Source of the DNA: AM-1111 sp046302135
GTDB lineage: Bacteria; Bacteroidota; Bacteroidia; B-17B0; Aurantibacillaceae
Reading direction: 5' to 3'
NCBI GenBank assembly: GCA_046302135.1
Contig: JBKCIQ010000077.1
Coordinates: 1-16,246 of the forward strand
DNA: 16,246 nt
In this document: piece by piece, positions 9,401-13,298 of the stretch
Position numbering within the stretch: position 1 is the stretch's first letter
How the letters are laid out: every line of letters starts with the position of its first letter
Notes under the pieces: model-generated
What the model was told of the DNA's origin: nothing
Databases searched by the model: none
What the model saw: the letters and a program-made list of their open reading frames with translations, nothing else
Translations under genes and position numbers: made by a program

Positions 9401-11885
9401 ACGCCCCTGTTCCGCCATTTCCTACAGAATAAGTAATATTGCTTATAGAGGTACCGGGACAAACGCTCTGTGCGTCTGTTCCAGCCGCTGAGGTACGGGA
9501 TATGGAATGACTTGGCTGTACTGTCAGGGTTCCGTTATCCGCTGTTGAAACCCAAAGACCACTTAAACCTCCGTATTGGTATGCACAACCATTTATTGAA
9601 TACCTGAATGCGTAATAGTATGTACCTGAAGATAATCCGGCTCCAACACTCCCTATATATTCATCATTGTTGCCCGACTGAACATTCCAGCTTGCGTTGG
9701 TCCAATTGGTCCAGGTATTGGGGTTAGTATTAGAACCAACAGGACTTACGCCAATTTGCGCAACAATTAATGGATCGGCACCTGCATTTGGTGTTACGCC
9801 CGGCTCATAAACCTGTCCGTAAACGTTGGTGGTTCCACCACAAATTGAGGCCGTACTAGGGAACTGAAGATTTCCCCAGTCTAGAAGGGACTGAACTGAT
9901 ATTGTTGTTGAAGCGCATGCCGTTGTATTACAACCTACAGCCCTTACAAAATAAGTAGTAGCTGATGCAGGTGAAACTACCACTGAACTTCCTGTTCCTA
10001 CTGAGGTACCTCCGCATGAACCGCTGTACCATTGCCAGCTGGCTCCGCCTCCCAAACTACCGTCTCCAACAGTTAAGGTTGTTGATCCGCTTCCGCAGAT
10101 AACAGATGGACTTGGCGTTATAAATGTTGGCGCAACTGAAGGGTTTTGTATGTTTACAGCACCTGATACTGTACTCGTTACCGTACTGCCACAACCATTT
10201 GTTACAATGCAATAGTAGTAAGTTGTGCCTACCACAGTACTTGGCGGAGAATAACTGGTGCCCGTTGCTCCGCTAATTAGTGTTCCTCCAACGGTTGAAG
10301 CAGTAGTATTACTGTACCACTGATAACTTGAGGCATTGGCAGCTGTAACACTTAATGCAGTTGTTGTCCCATTTAAACAAACATTTTGAGCTGTCGCTGA
10401 GGGATTTGCAGAAATGGTGGGTAATACACAGCAACGAACATTATCAACGCCAATATCTGTAGCCCCAAAATCTGAAGTAGCCAAAAATCTTATAACTACA
10501 GTTGATGAAGTTGATGTGGACAAATTGGAAATTGTTTGCGTTACCCATGCAGCGGCAGTCCCATATGCAGTTCCAAAATTAGTAAAGGTGGCACCTGCGT
10601 CAGTAGAAATCTGTATTTGAAGATTATCAGTTCCAGATGTGTTGATATAATCAAATTTTAATTCCTTGGTACCCACGGGAGAAAAATTGAAATAAAAATC
10701 AAGGGATCCTTTAATACCTAAACGTGTATTGTAAGAGTGAAATCTTGCTGTTCCACCTGATGCCGGTGCGGCAATGGTATATACACCCGTTGTAGTTGTC
10801 CAGCCCGAGTTGGCGGTAGTCACATTGTTTCTTCTCCAACTGTTATCTCCTCTTCCAGGCCAAGAACGAACACTTGCAGTAGAAGGCAGTGATTGTAACC
10901 ATGTTCCATTAGGCCAAGTTGCCACATCAAAATTTTCAGTGAATGGGAGCGTGGCATAAGTTGGGGCTGCCATTGCTGCTGGGGGTGTAAAACGATAACA
11001 AAGGTTAACGGCAGGAACAGTAGTTCCATTAGTGGTTCCTAAAGTCATCTGGTTTGTGTTAGCTGTACCAATTGCCCCCGTGGTCCAATTGGTTCCCGTT
11101 CTGTTGGAATAATCGCTCTGAGAACTCCCCCTGACACCAACTTGTCCTAAGAGATTTGCAGTTCCTGATGCATTACCTGCACCGTAAACGATATCTATCA
11201 CGTTTGAAGTTTCTTTTAACTGAATCTGGAATGTTAATCGCTGAGCAGCCGCTGCTCCACTACCTTTAATATCTTTGTATTGTACGACAAAAACACGGTT
11301 AGGTGCTATTCCTGTTAACTGAGAACGAACCTCGGGTGCAGCCCCGGCAACTGTGGAGGCCGCTAAATTTGCTCCAAATCCTGATATCGCACCGTCATGA
11401 TTGTAAGGCGCTGTTGTGTTGCTCAGTGGCGTGTAGTTTGCTGTTCCAGGAGCAGTACCGAAAGTAATAAAACCGTTATTTGAAATAAATACTTGAGTGT
11501 AAACTATTCCATTAAAGGTAAAGTTAAAACCAATATTTACAGCTGCAGTGACACCGTCTGTACTTGTTGCGGCCGCAGAGTAATGTACAGTGCCTGCTGC
11601 AATAGATGAATAGGTTGATGTTGTCTGTGTGCTTATATAACTATAAGTTGCGTTTGCCCCACCAACTTGTCCATAAAGATTAATTACACTGCCATGAAAT
11701 AAAAAAAACAAAAATGCGAAATGAAAATGAGAGTATTTTAATATAAATTTTGTTCTCTGCTCACGCGAAACGTTAGCAAACAATAATGAGAAAACATTTC
11801 TTACAAATGAAAAAAGGAGATGACTACGAAGTAATTTCGTAAAATTTAAGAGTGAAAACGAATGCTGTTGTAGCAATCTTCGCAT
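1..11885 (-). CDS. Giant mosaic surface protein with Ig/PKD-like, GEVED and beta-sandwich domains (3' end outside window)
   Basis: One minus-strand frame stays open from the ATG at 11885 to the left edge, giving at least 3,961 residues; an in-frame TAG lies about 40 nt upstream of the ATG. The order seen is: long signal region (1-75), beta-sandwich A1 (about 82-301), MAM-like domain starting at LPFTENFD (about 304-485), Ig-like modules, two NLQFP domains (about 668-786 and 882-1005), GEVED domain (about 1111-1267, ending GETEDY), many Ig/PKD-like modules with YQW or NWY cores and paired cysteines, A2 (about 1644-1845), A3 (about 2786-2981), then more Ig arrays to the edge. Composition is rich in Ser, Thr, Gly, Ala, Asn and Val and poor in charged residues. 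Such proteins in Bacteroidota are usually secreted by the type IX system and act as adhesins or gliding/biofilm filaments (SprB-like in size). Adhesion is inferred; no catalytic domain was seen, and the C-terminal sorting domain is not visible. Confidence 0.93.
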   Translation of the reverse strand, partial: MRRLLQQHSFSLLNFTKLLRSHLLFSFVRNVFSLLFANVSREQRTKFILKYSHFHFAFLFFLFHGSVINLYGQVGGANATYSYISTQTTSTYSSIAAGTVHYSAAATSTDGVTAAVNIGFNFTFNGIVYTQVFISNNGFITFGTAPGTANYTPLSNTTAPYNHDGAISGFGANLAASTVAGAAPEVRSQLTGIAPNRVFVVQYKDIKGSGAAAAQRLTFQIQLKETSNVIDIVYGAGNASGTANLLGQVGVRGSSQSDYSNRTGTNWTTGAIGTANTNQMTLGTTNGTTVPAVNLCYRFTPPAAMAAPTYATLPFTENFDVATWPNGTWLQSLPSTASVRSWPGRGDNSWRRNNVTTANSGWTTTTGVYTIAAPASGGTARFHSYNTRLGIKGSLDFYFNFSPVGTKELKFDYINTSGTDNLQIQISTDAGATFTNFGTAYGTAAAWVTQTISNLSTSTSSTVVIRFLATSDFGATDIGVDNVRCCVLPTISANPSATAQNVCLNGTTTALSVTAANASSYQWYSNTTASTVGGTLISGATGTSYSPPSTVVGTTYYYCIVTNGCGSTVTSTVSGAVNIQNPSVAPTFITPSPSVICGSGSTTLTVGDGSLGGGASWQWYSGSCGGTSVGTGSSVVVSPASATTYFVRAVGCNTTACASTTISVQSLLDWGNLQFPSTASICGGTTNVYGQVYEPGVTPNAGADPLIVAQIGVSPVGSNTNPNTWTNWTNASWNVQSGNNDEYIGSVGAGLSSGTYYYAFRYSINGCAYQYGGLSGLWVSTADNGTLTVQPSHSISRTSAAGTDAQSVCPGTSISNITYSVGNGGTGASASGLPTGVSGNFSGGVFTISGTPSAASGVYNYTVTTSGSGCTSSAVGSITIFQTPDFGNLQFPATSSICSGGNTTIYGQVFEAGLTNPAGPGAGITVEYGYNSSNTNPNTWTNWFSATFSAQSGNNDEYLGTFGSSLAAGTYYYTFRYRMNGCSWLYGGYSAGGGGTWDGTTNVSGVLTVNATPTISTQPSNSSVVQGGVATYSVVATGSPTYQWQYSTTLGGTYNNVINSTPTGVTYSGATSATLTVTTSGTTPLGSANYYRCIVTQNSCSATSTGANMNVITYCTPSYATGTGSGDYIGLVNILTTTLNNTTTGAASPYYTLYSQSGSTTGTLQIGNTYTISVKGGTFGTCYISAWIDLNNDGDFADAGEFIGVSPNCGASTTVNLTTTWLVPLTATTGNIRMRFRSSDTSPGPTAGQSCGATNSGYGETEDYIVTLCSPPPAPGSISGTASVCSGTSQTYTVAAVSGATSYLWTLPTGWTGTSTTNSITVTVGSAGQNGNITVRGVNTCGNGPTSTLAVTSVGPVAGTAAASPTSICTGSGSVITLTGSTGTIQWEESANGSTGWANVTGGTGGTTATYSTPSLTSTTYYRAKLTSGSCAVVYSNTVTVTVGSPTTPGVSISASPSTTICTGTNLTFTASGSNLNGGTITNYEWFKNGVSVQSNASSTYAFSGYSTGNTVYCIITVSGCVSPSTATSATSTITVNAVPTVSVNSPSYCSGTAAIAVTASGANTYSWSPGTGLSATTGASVNANPSVTTIYTVTGTSVSGCTATATSTVTVVPAVPTPTVTINPSSVCAGSTATLTATPSSSQEISNYSFTTSSTTFNAITGGTTSTATGDDGTQSAISLGFNFSYGGATYSTISISTNGAVFLGSIPTSHWTNALATNPLSIAPLWDDHNQTGGSIKYQITGSAGAQVFTVEWNNIHLGGGGSATNPTGTFQLKLYEASGVIEFIYGTMSFTSVTASIGISGAVGNYLSITPGAPATASSVSENSGIAATTNLGAGILYRFTPPQVFTYAWSPTTFLSSTATQTTTAINATNSTTYSVTLSNGVCSNTGSSVLTYIIPSVGGTASSNQTICSGTQPANITLSGNTGSIQWQSSTDNITFNNIVGATATPLTSAQMGVLTATRYYRASVSNSGCTAANSNTVTVTVTPVSVGGTASSNQTICTGSNPSALTLSGNTGTIQWQVSTDNVTFTNISGATTSTLSSAQMGALTSVRYYRAAVTNGVCSVAYSTTVTITVNSLSVAGTASANQTICSGASPANITLAGNTGTVQWQSSTDNITFTNIAGATATSLTSAQMGALSVTTYYRAVVTNSPCSSINSNVVTVTVNPLINPSVSITSNYTSICVGTTVSFTATPTNGGASPSYQWKLNGGNVGTNSSNYSNSTLANGDQISCVLTSNASCLAASTANSNTITITVVSSVVPAVSISTGTTSICTGASVTFTATPTAGGSAPTYQWKLNGTNVGTSSTTYTNSSLANGDVVSCVMTSNDPCASVSTATSNSVTMTVNNMPTITSTTPGSSCGNGTVVLGATSSAGTINWYSVSTGGTSLGTGTSYTTAVLSSTTTYYVDATVGGCTTSSRTSVVATINPIPTISTTTPNSRCGTGTVTLGATASSGTINWYSNLIGGASLGSGISFTTPSISSTTTYYVDATLNGCSSSPRTAVVATVNTIPTISSSTPASICGPGSATISAVPSAGTVSWYTVSTGGSAVATGNTYSIASVTATTTYYADASANGCTSPSRTAVTVTVNSIPSAPTVTLSGPTLINVGGVTTYSATGGSGTINWYSQAVGGSSLGTGTSFTTAVQCAAGVQTYYAGETGAGGCQSTRNSANFTVRDLISSNPTNGIICTAGGSVILSANVTNGTSYSWTPTASLSSSNTAIVTASPTTTTQYTLNASVTGCASITGTNTFNVGVIEALSYTPTAAPSGICEGQTSVLNSNLSSAGFTYSNTTFSMATPTSPTNLCTNGVANVALASGNLDDGGWSSIPIGFNYNFFGNTYSSVNVGTNGVLLFGTYNATSLGDYTFASALPTATEPTNIIAAAANDYYASATGVIRYWTQGISPTRVFVVEWNAVPGYTTNGSMTVQVKLFETTGNVEVHVQNASSTYNKVVGLQNANATIGATAYSSTVAISNTAWKFVPGASYTFQWSTGGSPISGATLASYTTPALSVPGAVTYSVAATNPNTQCASTATVQVTVNSNPAAPTSGGNVTACSIAGTQTLTATPPSSSTVNWYSTGVGGTLLLSNNNNYTTSTSGTYYAGSVSTQGCNSPTRTGVTLTVNASPPVPTANATVSYCQGAIASALSATPAFGNTLNWYTVAVGGTPSTTAPTPSTASVGTTSYWVSQVSGTNGCEGPRFQITVTINAVPANPAVTSPVTYCQNAIATQLTATIGVGNTANWYTVPTGGTASGTAPTPSTSSSGTINYYVSQTNSNSCESSRSNIQVVVNPTLVASVNNSASSTSACSGGAIVFTATPTNGGTAPTYQWYLNNVLQSGQTASTYTLNSPLSGDQIYVQMVSNATPCLSASTVNSNTVTLTSTPSTPSVTISSSTSLTVCPNTSVTFSVNSTANMGSSPTYQWRLNGSNISGATGSTYTTTSLSNGNQVSLVMTSSLNGACLTVSTATSNVITYSISPATNITTQPVSASACLGTSQSFSVAATGTGTLTYQWKKGGVNITGNATAQTATLTLSGIAAGDAANYSVDVTGTCGIVSSNTVSLSLNAATAITTQPAALTTCVGTSATFSVVATGNGTLTYQWRFNGTPISGATSSTYTIPSVTSGNGGNYSVIVTGGCGSLTSSNALLTVNPLSSISTQPSAITVCQGNTATFAVTATGTAPLSYQWYLGSNPLSGATSSSYTDNSAQPADAGQYSVVVTGGCGSVTSNSVALTVNPTTSITTQPISLQECVGQSATFTVVATGTSPLTYQWKFNGSNISGATGSTHTISSPTIGDDGTYQVVVTGGCGTLNSNAVTLTVFPTLTSGSVSNTQTICSGTSPSAFTSIVAAGGGTGTYTYQWQSSTDGTTWTNISGANSTTYAPGTLTTTTYFRRNVSSGTCDAVSTNTITVTVNPNTAITAQSTASQTVCINSNFSAISVSANGVGLGYQWYSNTSASTTGG
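440..2017 (-). repeat. Array of six Ig-like repeats (TQP....C....YQW type)
   Basis: Six modules of about 85-88 residues follow one another. The four at the left share ITTQP or ISTQP, a first Cys, SFSV or TFAV-ATG, L(T/S)YQW, SGA, and Y-V-VTG-CG. The coding landmark CCA(T/C)TGAT lies at 573, 828, 1083 and 1347, spacings of 255, 255 and 264 nt. The two at the right are a PTYQWxLN subtype. Each has one Cys pair. Confidence 0.8.
2018..2764 (-). repeat. Three tandem Ig_7-like repeats of 83-84 residues
   Basis: The landmark TATACCAATTC (coding NWYT or NWYS) recurs near 2655, 2406 and 2154, spacings of 249 and 252 nt. Units read TYCQ or TACS, then LTAT or LSAT, N-(L/A/V)NWY--GG, then TAPTPST and Y(W/Y)VSQ or YYAG, followed by the second Cys. 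They form a subfamily distinct from the 81-residue block. Confidence 0.75.
2944..3532 (-). repeat. Beta-sandwich domain copy A3
   Basis: Residues about 2786-2981. It has PIGFNYNFFGNTYSSVNVGT followed by NG, then RVFVVEWNAV, then VQVKLFETTGNVEVHVQ, and ends WKFVPG. It is the most diverged of the three copies at its end but keeps the FNF-G-Y--v-v-tNG and vfvVeW landmarks. Confidence 0.75.
3857..4843 (-). repeat. Four tandem Ig_7-like repeats of about 81 residues
   Basis: The landmark coding for YY(V/A)DA lies near 4168, 4411 and 4654, exactly 243 nt apart. Units contain the first Cys, a GTI(N/S)WYS core, GG-SLG(T/S)G-S(F/Y)TT, TTTYYVDA, then the second Cys and SRTAVVATVN. This matches the Bacteroidota Ig-like domain associated with CHU_C-type proteins (Ig_7). 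The fourth, most C-terminal unit is diverged and slightly longer. Confidence 0.8.
4845..5376 (-). repeat. Two tandem Ig-like repeats (SYQWKLNG type)
   Basis: Two adjacent modules share 'VSFTATPTNGG..PSYQWKLNGGNVGT'-type sequence and 'NGD-(I/V)SCV(L/M)TSN' with paired cysteines. They resemble the first modules of the 440-2017 array more than the 90-residue set beside them, so the protein alternates blocks of different Ig subfamilies. Confidence 0.7.
5377..6186 (-). repeat. Three tandem 90-residue Ig-like repeats, exact 270-nt period
   Basis: The landmark CCCAT(T/C)TG (coding part of SAQMG) lies at 5473, 5743 and 6013, exactly 270 nt apart. Each unit reads roughly (S)VGGTAS-NQTIC-G, then GNTG-(I/V)QWQ-STDN(I/V)TF, then SAQMG and YYRA-V, then a second Cys and T(V/I)T(V/I)TV. 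Two Cys per unit suggest a disulphide-stabilised Ig fold. Lack of any length drift indicates recent duplication or gene conversion. Confidence 0.85.
6345..6957 (-). repeat. Beta-sandwich domain copy A2
   Basis: Residues about 1644-1845. It has SLGFNFSYGGATYSTISIS followed by TNG, then FTVEWNNI, then FQLKLYEASGVIEFIYG, and ends ILYRFTPP. These landmarks match A1 and A3 in order and spacing, so A2 is a paralogous copy embedded in the middle of the Ig arrays. Confidence 0.75.
8085..8553 (-). other. GEVED domain
   Basis: Residues about 1111-1267. It contains the strand YISAWIDLNNDGDFADAGE, then IRMRFR, and ends GYGETEDYIVTL, which is the hallmark of the GEVED domain (named after the G-E-x-E-D motif). 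The acidic D-x-N-x-D-G-D run suggests calcium binding. The domain is common in extracellular bacterial proteins next to Ig/PKD repeats. Confidence 0.85.
8871..9885 (-). repeat. Two NLQFP domains separated by an Ig-like module
   Basis: Copy 1 is residues about 668-786 and copy 2 about 882-1005. Both begin G-NLQFP, continue with YGQV(Y/F)E(P/A)G, then NTNPNTWTNW, then QSGNNDEY(I/L)G, then SGTYYY or AGTYYY-FRY, and finish near YGG-SG. Between them (about 786-881) lies an Ig/PKD-like module with its own Cys pair. I recall this domain from secreted flavobacterial proteins, but I cannot name its family or ligand with certainty. Confidence 0.7.
10430..10976 (-). other. MAM-like / choice-of-anchor-type domain
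   Basis: Residues about 304-485 start with LPFTENFD, continue through SWRRNN and SGGTARFHSYN, and end in ATDIGVDNVRCC. The FTENFD opening, the 'kG..L.F.F' strand and the closing 'iGVDNV' are the signature of MAM/jelly-roll domains widespread in type IX cargo. A carbohydrate- or protein-binding role is inferred from the fold only. Confidence 0.6.
10980..11642 (-). repeat. Beta-sandwich domain copy A1 (first of three paralogous domains)
   Basis: Residues about 82-301 of the giant protein. Landmarks are IGFNFTFNGIVYTQVFISNNG, then RVFVVQYKDI, then FQIQLKETSNVIDIVYG, ending in YRFTPP. The same ordered landmarks recur in A2 and A3. This domain type is common at the N-terminus of large extracellular Bacteroidota proteins; its ligand is unknown. 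Confidence 0.75.
11660..11885 (-). other. Extended N-terminal signal region of the giant protein
   Basis: The first 75 or so residues contain two hydrophobic stretches: about 21-37 (SHLLFSFVRNVFSLLFA) and about 53-70 (HFHFAFLFFLFHGSVINL). A basic segment (REQRTK) separates them. The second stretch, ending in NLYGQ, looks like the actual signal peptide with cleavage near residue 70-72. The first would then be an N-terminal extension. No other ATG lies between residue 1 and the mature part, so the long form is needed unless a non-ATG start is used. The promoter 55 nt upstream supports the ATG at 11885. Confidence 0.6.
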
Positions 11886-11939
11886 CAAAAAAATAATTTT
11901 AATTAATGTCAGCCAACTTCGCTACACCACTTCACCTTT

Positions 11940-11970
11940 CAAATATAACCCAAAATGGTATCATTCCAAA
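11940..11970 (-). promoter_or_regulatory. Bacteroidota-type promoter of the giant gene
   Basis: On the minus strand, TTTG (11970-11967) is followed by a 19-nt spacer and TATATTTG (11947-11940). This matches the Bacteroidota primary sigma consensus (TTTG at -33, TANNTTTG at -7). The start of transcription would fall near 11933, giving a leader of roughly 50 nt before the ATG at 11885. No Shine-Dalgarno-like sequence is seen just before the ATG, where the DNA is A/T-rich, as is usual in this phylum. Confidence 0.75.
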
Positions 11971-11974
11971 TAAG

Positions 11975-12218
11975 AAAATACACCTAGAAATCAGGTAATT
12001 AAATCTGTTTTTAACTCCTTTTTGTTGAAGATTTGCGCAAATAATCCATTATAATGCTGATTATCAAATTATTAAAATGTTAAAATACAACGAATGATTT
12101 AAATTTCTATTTTTCATAATGTGTTAATTACGTGTAACTTAAATTGTTAAATCAGACTAGTAGCGTTTTTCAGTCGATGAGTTGGGATTTAAAATGCAAA
12201 ATGGCAACTAAACACCGT
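11975..12218. other. AT-rich intergenic stretch with no gene seen
   Basis: This part of the 498-bp gap between the toxin gene and the giant gene is AT-rich and carries stops in all frames. Apart from the promoter just below 11970 and the REP-like copy above 12219, I see no RNA gene, hairpin or coding signal. The stretch from 12305 to 12383, next to the toxin stop, is likewise empty. Confidence 0.5.
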
Positions 12219-12304
12219 GTGGCCGGGGTTTCGGCAGGCTCAACCGCCGGCTGCGTCATTTCTTTCACTGAAAAAAATTGGACACTGAGCTTGGTAGAAG
12301 TGCT
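12219..12304. repeat. REP-like palindromic element, copy A
   Basis: On the plus strand it reads GGCCGG..TTTCGGCAGGCTCA..CCGGCTG, then TCACTGAAAAAAA, then GGACACTGAGCTTGGTAGAAGTG. The same modules in the same order are found in copy B (13192-13279) and, shortened, in copy C (13299-13372). It is slightly degenerate: the right hairpin keeps CACT/AGTG (12283-12286 with 12299-12302). It resembles the 'cactgagcttg..gaagtg' palindromes commonly seen between genes in Bacteroidota. Confidence 0.75.
12270..12302 (-). terminator. Terminator-like hairpin after the toxin gene (within REP copy A)
   Basis: Read on the minus strand, the hairpin CACT...AGTG (with a G-T pair below) is followed by AATTTTTTTC. 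It lies about 80 nt beyond the toxin stop codon, where an intrinsic terminator would insulate the giant gene. The stem is short in this copy, so efficiency is uncertain. Confidence 0.45.
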
Positions 12305-12383
12305 TGGCTATAGTTAATCAGACTTAGTTATTCGCCTAATTTTTCTCGGAAAAGGACCCTTAATAATTTGGACTTGACCCACA

Positions 12384-12812
12384 TTATCGTTTATTACTTT
12401 CCACTAACGATAAAGCTTCTTTTGGAGTCAAAACAGGTAAGGTACTTGTTCTAAAGTCCTTGGTATCTCGTGTAACAATAAAGTCAATTTTATTGAACAA
12501 TTTCGCGCAATTATATTGGATAGCATCTTCAAAGTCTTTGAAGTCAGATTTAAGCGCCCTTTTTATGACCTCTTTAGATACATCGATTACATCAGCCCAC
12601 TCATTCAATTCTGTAAGCATTTTTATGGTTTCCACGTGCGAAAATGATTGACGAAGAATGTAGTAGATGTTGTTGTAAGATACAGCCGAAATATAAATTT
12701 TAATTTCTCTTTTAAATGAATAGTTGAAAAGTTTAGCAGCCTCCATCGAAAACGGTTTTCTGTCCGCAAAAAAATCAATTAATATGTTGGTGTCAAGAAA
12801 AATATTTTTCAT
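12384..12812 (-). CDS. PIN-domain toxin (VapC-like, PIN_3 family)
   Basis: This 142-residue protein fits a PIN-domain ribonuclease toxin. The start LDTNILIDF carries the first metal-binding aspartate (D7). The middle ISAVSYNNIYYILRQ is typical of the PIN_3 subgroup. FEDAIQYNCA (D96) and IVTRDTKDF (D116, D119) supply the remaining acidic residues. PIN toxins cut RNA, often tRNA or rRNA, with Mg or Mn ions; the target here cannot be told. Its ATG overlaps the antitoxin stop as ATGA, so the pair is translationally coupled, and length is normal for the family. The ends look intact, so it is probably functional. A terminator-like palindrome follows about 80 nt downstream. Confidence 0.9.
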   Translation of the reverse strand: MKNIFLDTNILIDFFADRKPFSMEAAKLFNYSFKREIKIYISAVSYNNIYYILRQSFSHVETIKMLTELNEWADVIDVSKEVIKRALKSDFKDFEDAIQYNCAKLFNKIDFIVTRDTKDFRTSTLPVLTPKEALSLVESNKR

Positions 12813-13057
12813 TTTTTATACCTTTTAGCCAGTTGTTTAGTTAATTCTTTTTTATAATCAAAATTATCTGGCAACTGAATAACACCCATCAATTTTAAAA
12901 TTTTAGGAGATATTTTTTCCTCTTTATTTTCTTTTGACGTCAATGACATCAAATAGTTTTCTACAATATCAGATAAACTTTTCCCTTTACGTTTAGCATA
13001 TCGTTTCGCGATTGAAATTACAGAATCATCAATTGTTAATGTGAGTTTAGTTGTCAT
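12809..13057 (-). CDS. Antitoxin, DUF6364-type with ribbon-helix-helix-like N-terminus
   Basis: This 82-residue basic protein begins TTKLTLTIDDSVISIAKRYA, a beta strand then helix as in ribbon-helix-helix DNA-binding proteins. KGKSLSDIVENYLMSL forms the second helix. The strand (about 3-9) would dimerise and bind operator DNA. The C-terminal tail (about 45-82, LPDNFDYKKELTKQLAKRYKK) is expected to wrap the toxin. The MTTKLTLTIDDxVI-KAK-YAK-KGKSLSDIVENY pattern is that of DUF6364 proteins, regularly found before PIN_3 genes in Bacteroidota. It overlaps the toxin start by 4 bp. Its own promoter and a palindrome lie directly upstream, fitting autorepression by the toxin-antitoxin complex (inferred). 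Confidence 0.88.
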   Translation of the reverse strand: MTTKLTLTIDDSVISIAKRYAKRKGKSLSDIVENYLMSLTSKENKEEKISPKILKLMGVIQLPDNFDYKKELTKQLAKRYKK

Positions 13058-13060
13058 AAT

Positions 13061-13071
13061 ACACGTGTTAA
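13061..13071. promoter_or_regulatory. Operator-like palindrome before the antitoxin
   Basis: ACACGTGT (13061-13068) is a perfect 8-bp palindrome between the promoter and the antitoxin start, right at the expected transcription start. A ribbon-helix-helix antitoxin would be placed to repress there. The 11-mer ACACGTGTTAA is repeated at 14609-14619 in front of the ATPase gene. Confidence 0.5.
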
Positions 13072-13079
13072 TTTGTAAA

Positions 13080-13112
13080 CAAATATACGTACAAAAAGGT
13101 TTAAATTACAAA
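13080..13112 (-). promoter_or_regulatory. Promoter of the toxin-antitoxin operon
   Basis: On the minus strand TTTG (13112-13109) is followed by 21 nt and TATATTTG (13087-13080). The start of transcription would be near 13073, about 15 nt before the antitoxin ATG. The upstream TTTG is itself the end of another TATATTTG (13116-13109), so a second, upstream start is possible. Confidence 0.65.
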
Positions 13113-13191
13113 TATAATTACCGTTGCTTTAAAAAATACAAAAACCATGAACTGCAAGGTAATTTAGCTTTACTTCAAAACATGACCTCAG

Positions 13192-13279
13192 GGGCCGGTG
13201 CTTCGGCAGGCTCAGCATCCGGCTGTATAATTTCGATCACTGAAAAAATCGGACACTGAGCTTGGTAGAAGTGTCCGCT
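13192..13279. repeat. REP-like palindromic element, copy B (best preserved)
   Basis: Two hairpins are visible. The left one pairs GCCGGTGCT (13194-13202) with AGCATCCGGC (13214-13223), with a one-base bulge. The right one pairs CGGACACT (13250-13257) perfectly with AGTGTCCG (13270-13277) around a GAGCTTGGTAGA loop. A TCACTGAAAAAA segment joins them. The layout matches copy A. Confidence 0.85.
13243..13277 (-). terminator. Intrinsic-terminator-like hairpin after the ATPase gene (within REP copy B)
   Basis: On the minus strand the perfect 8-bp stem CGGACACT/AGTGTCCG (13277-13250) is followed directly by ATTTTTTC. It sits about 95 nt past the ATPase stop codon and before the toxin-antitoxin promoter, which is where a terminator would be wanted. 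Confidence 0.6.
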
Positions 13280-13298
13280 CACACATGAGAAGCGTCCA

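Noticed and set aside
10414..11029. Plus- and minus-frame open stretches of about 61-69 codons in the 10.4-11.0 kb part of the giant gene
   Set aside because: They overlap the MAM-like and A1 domain coding sequence, which is clearly the real frame.
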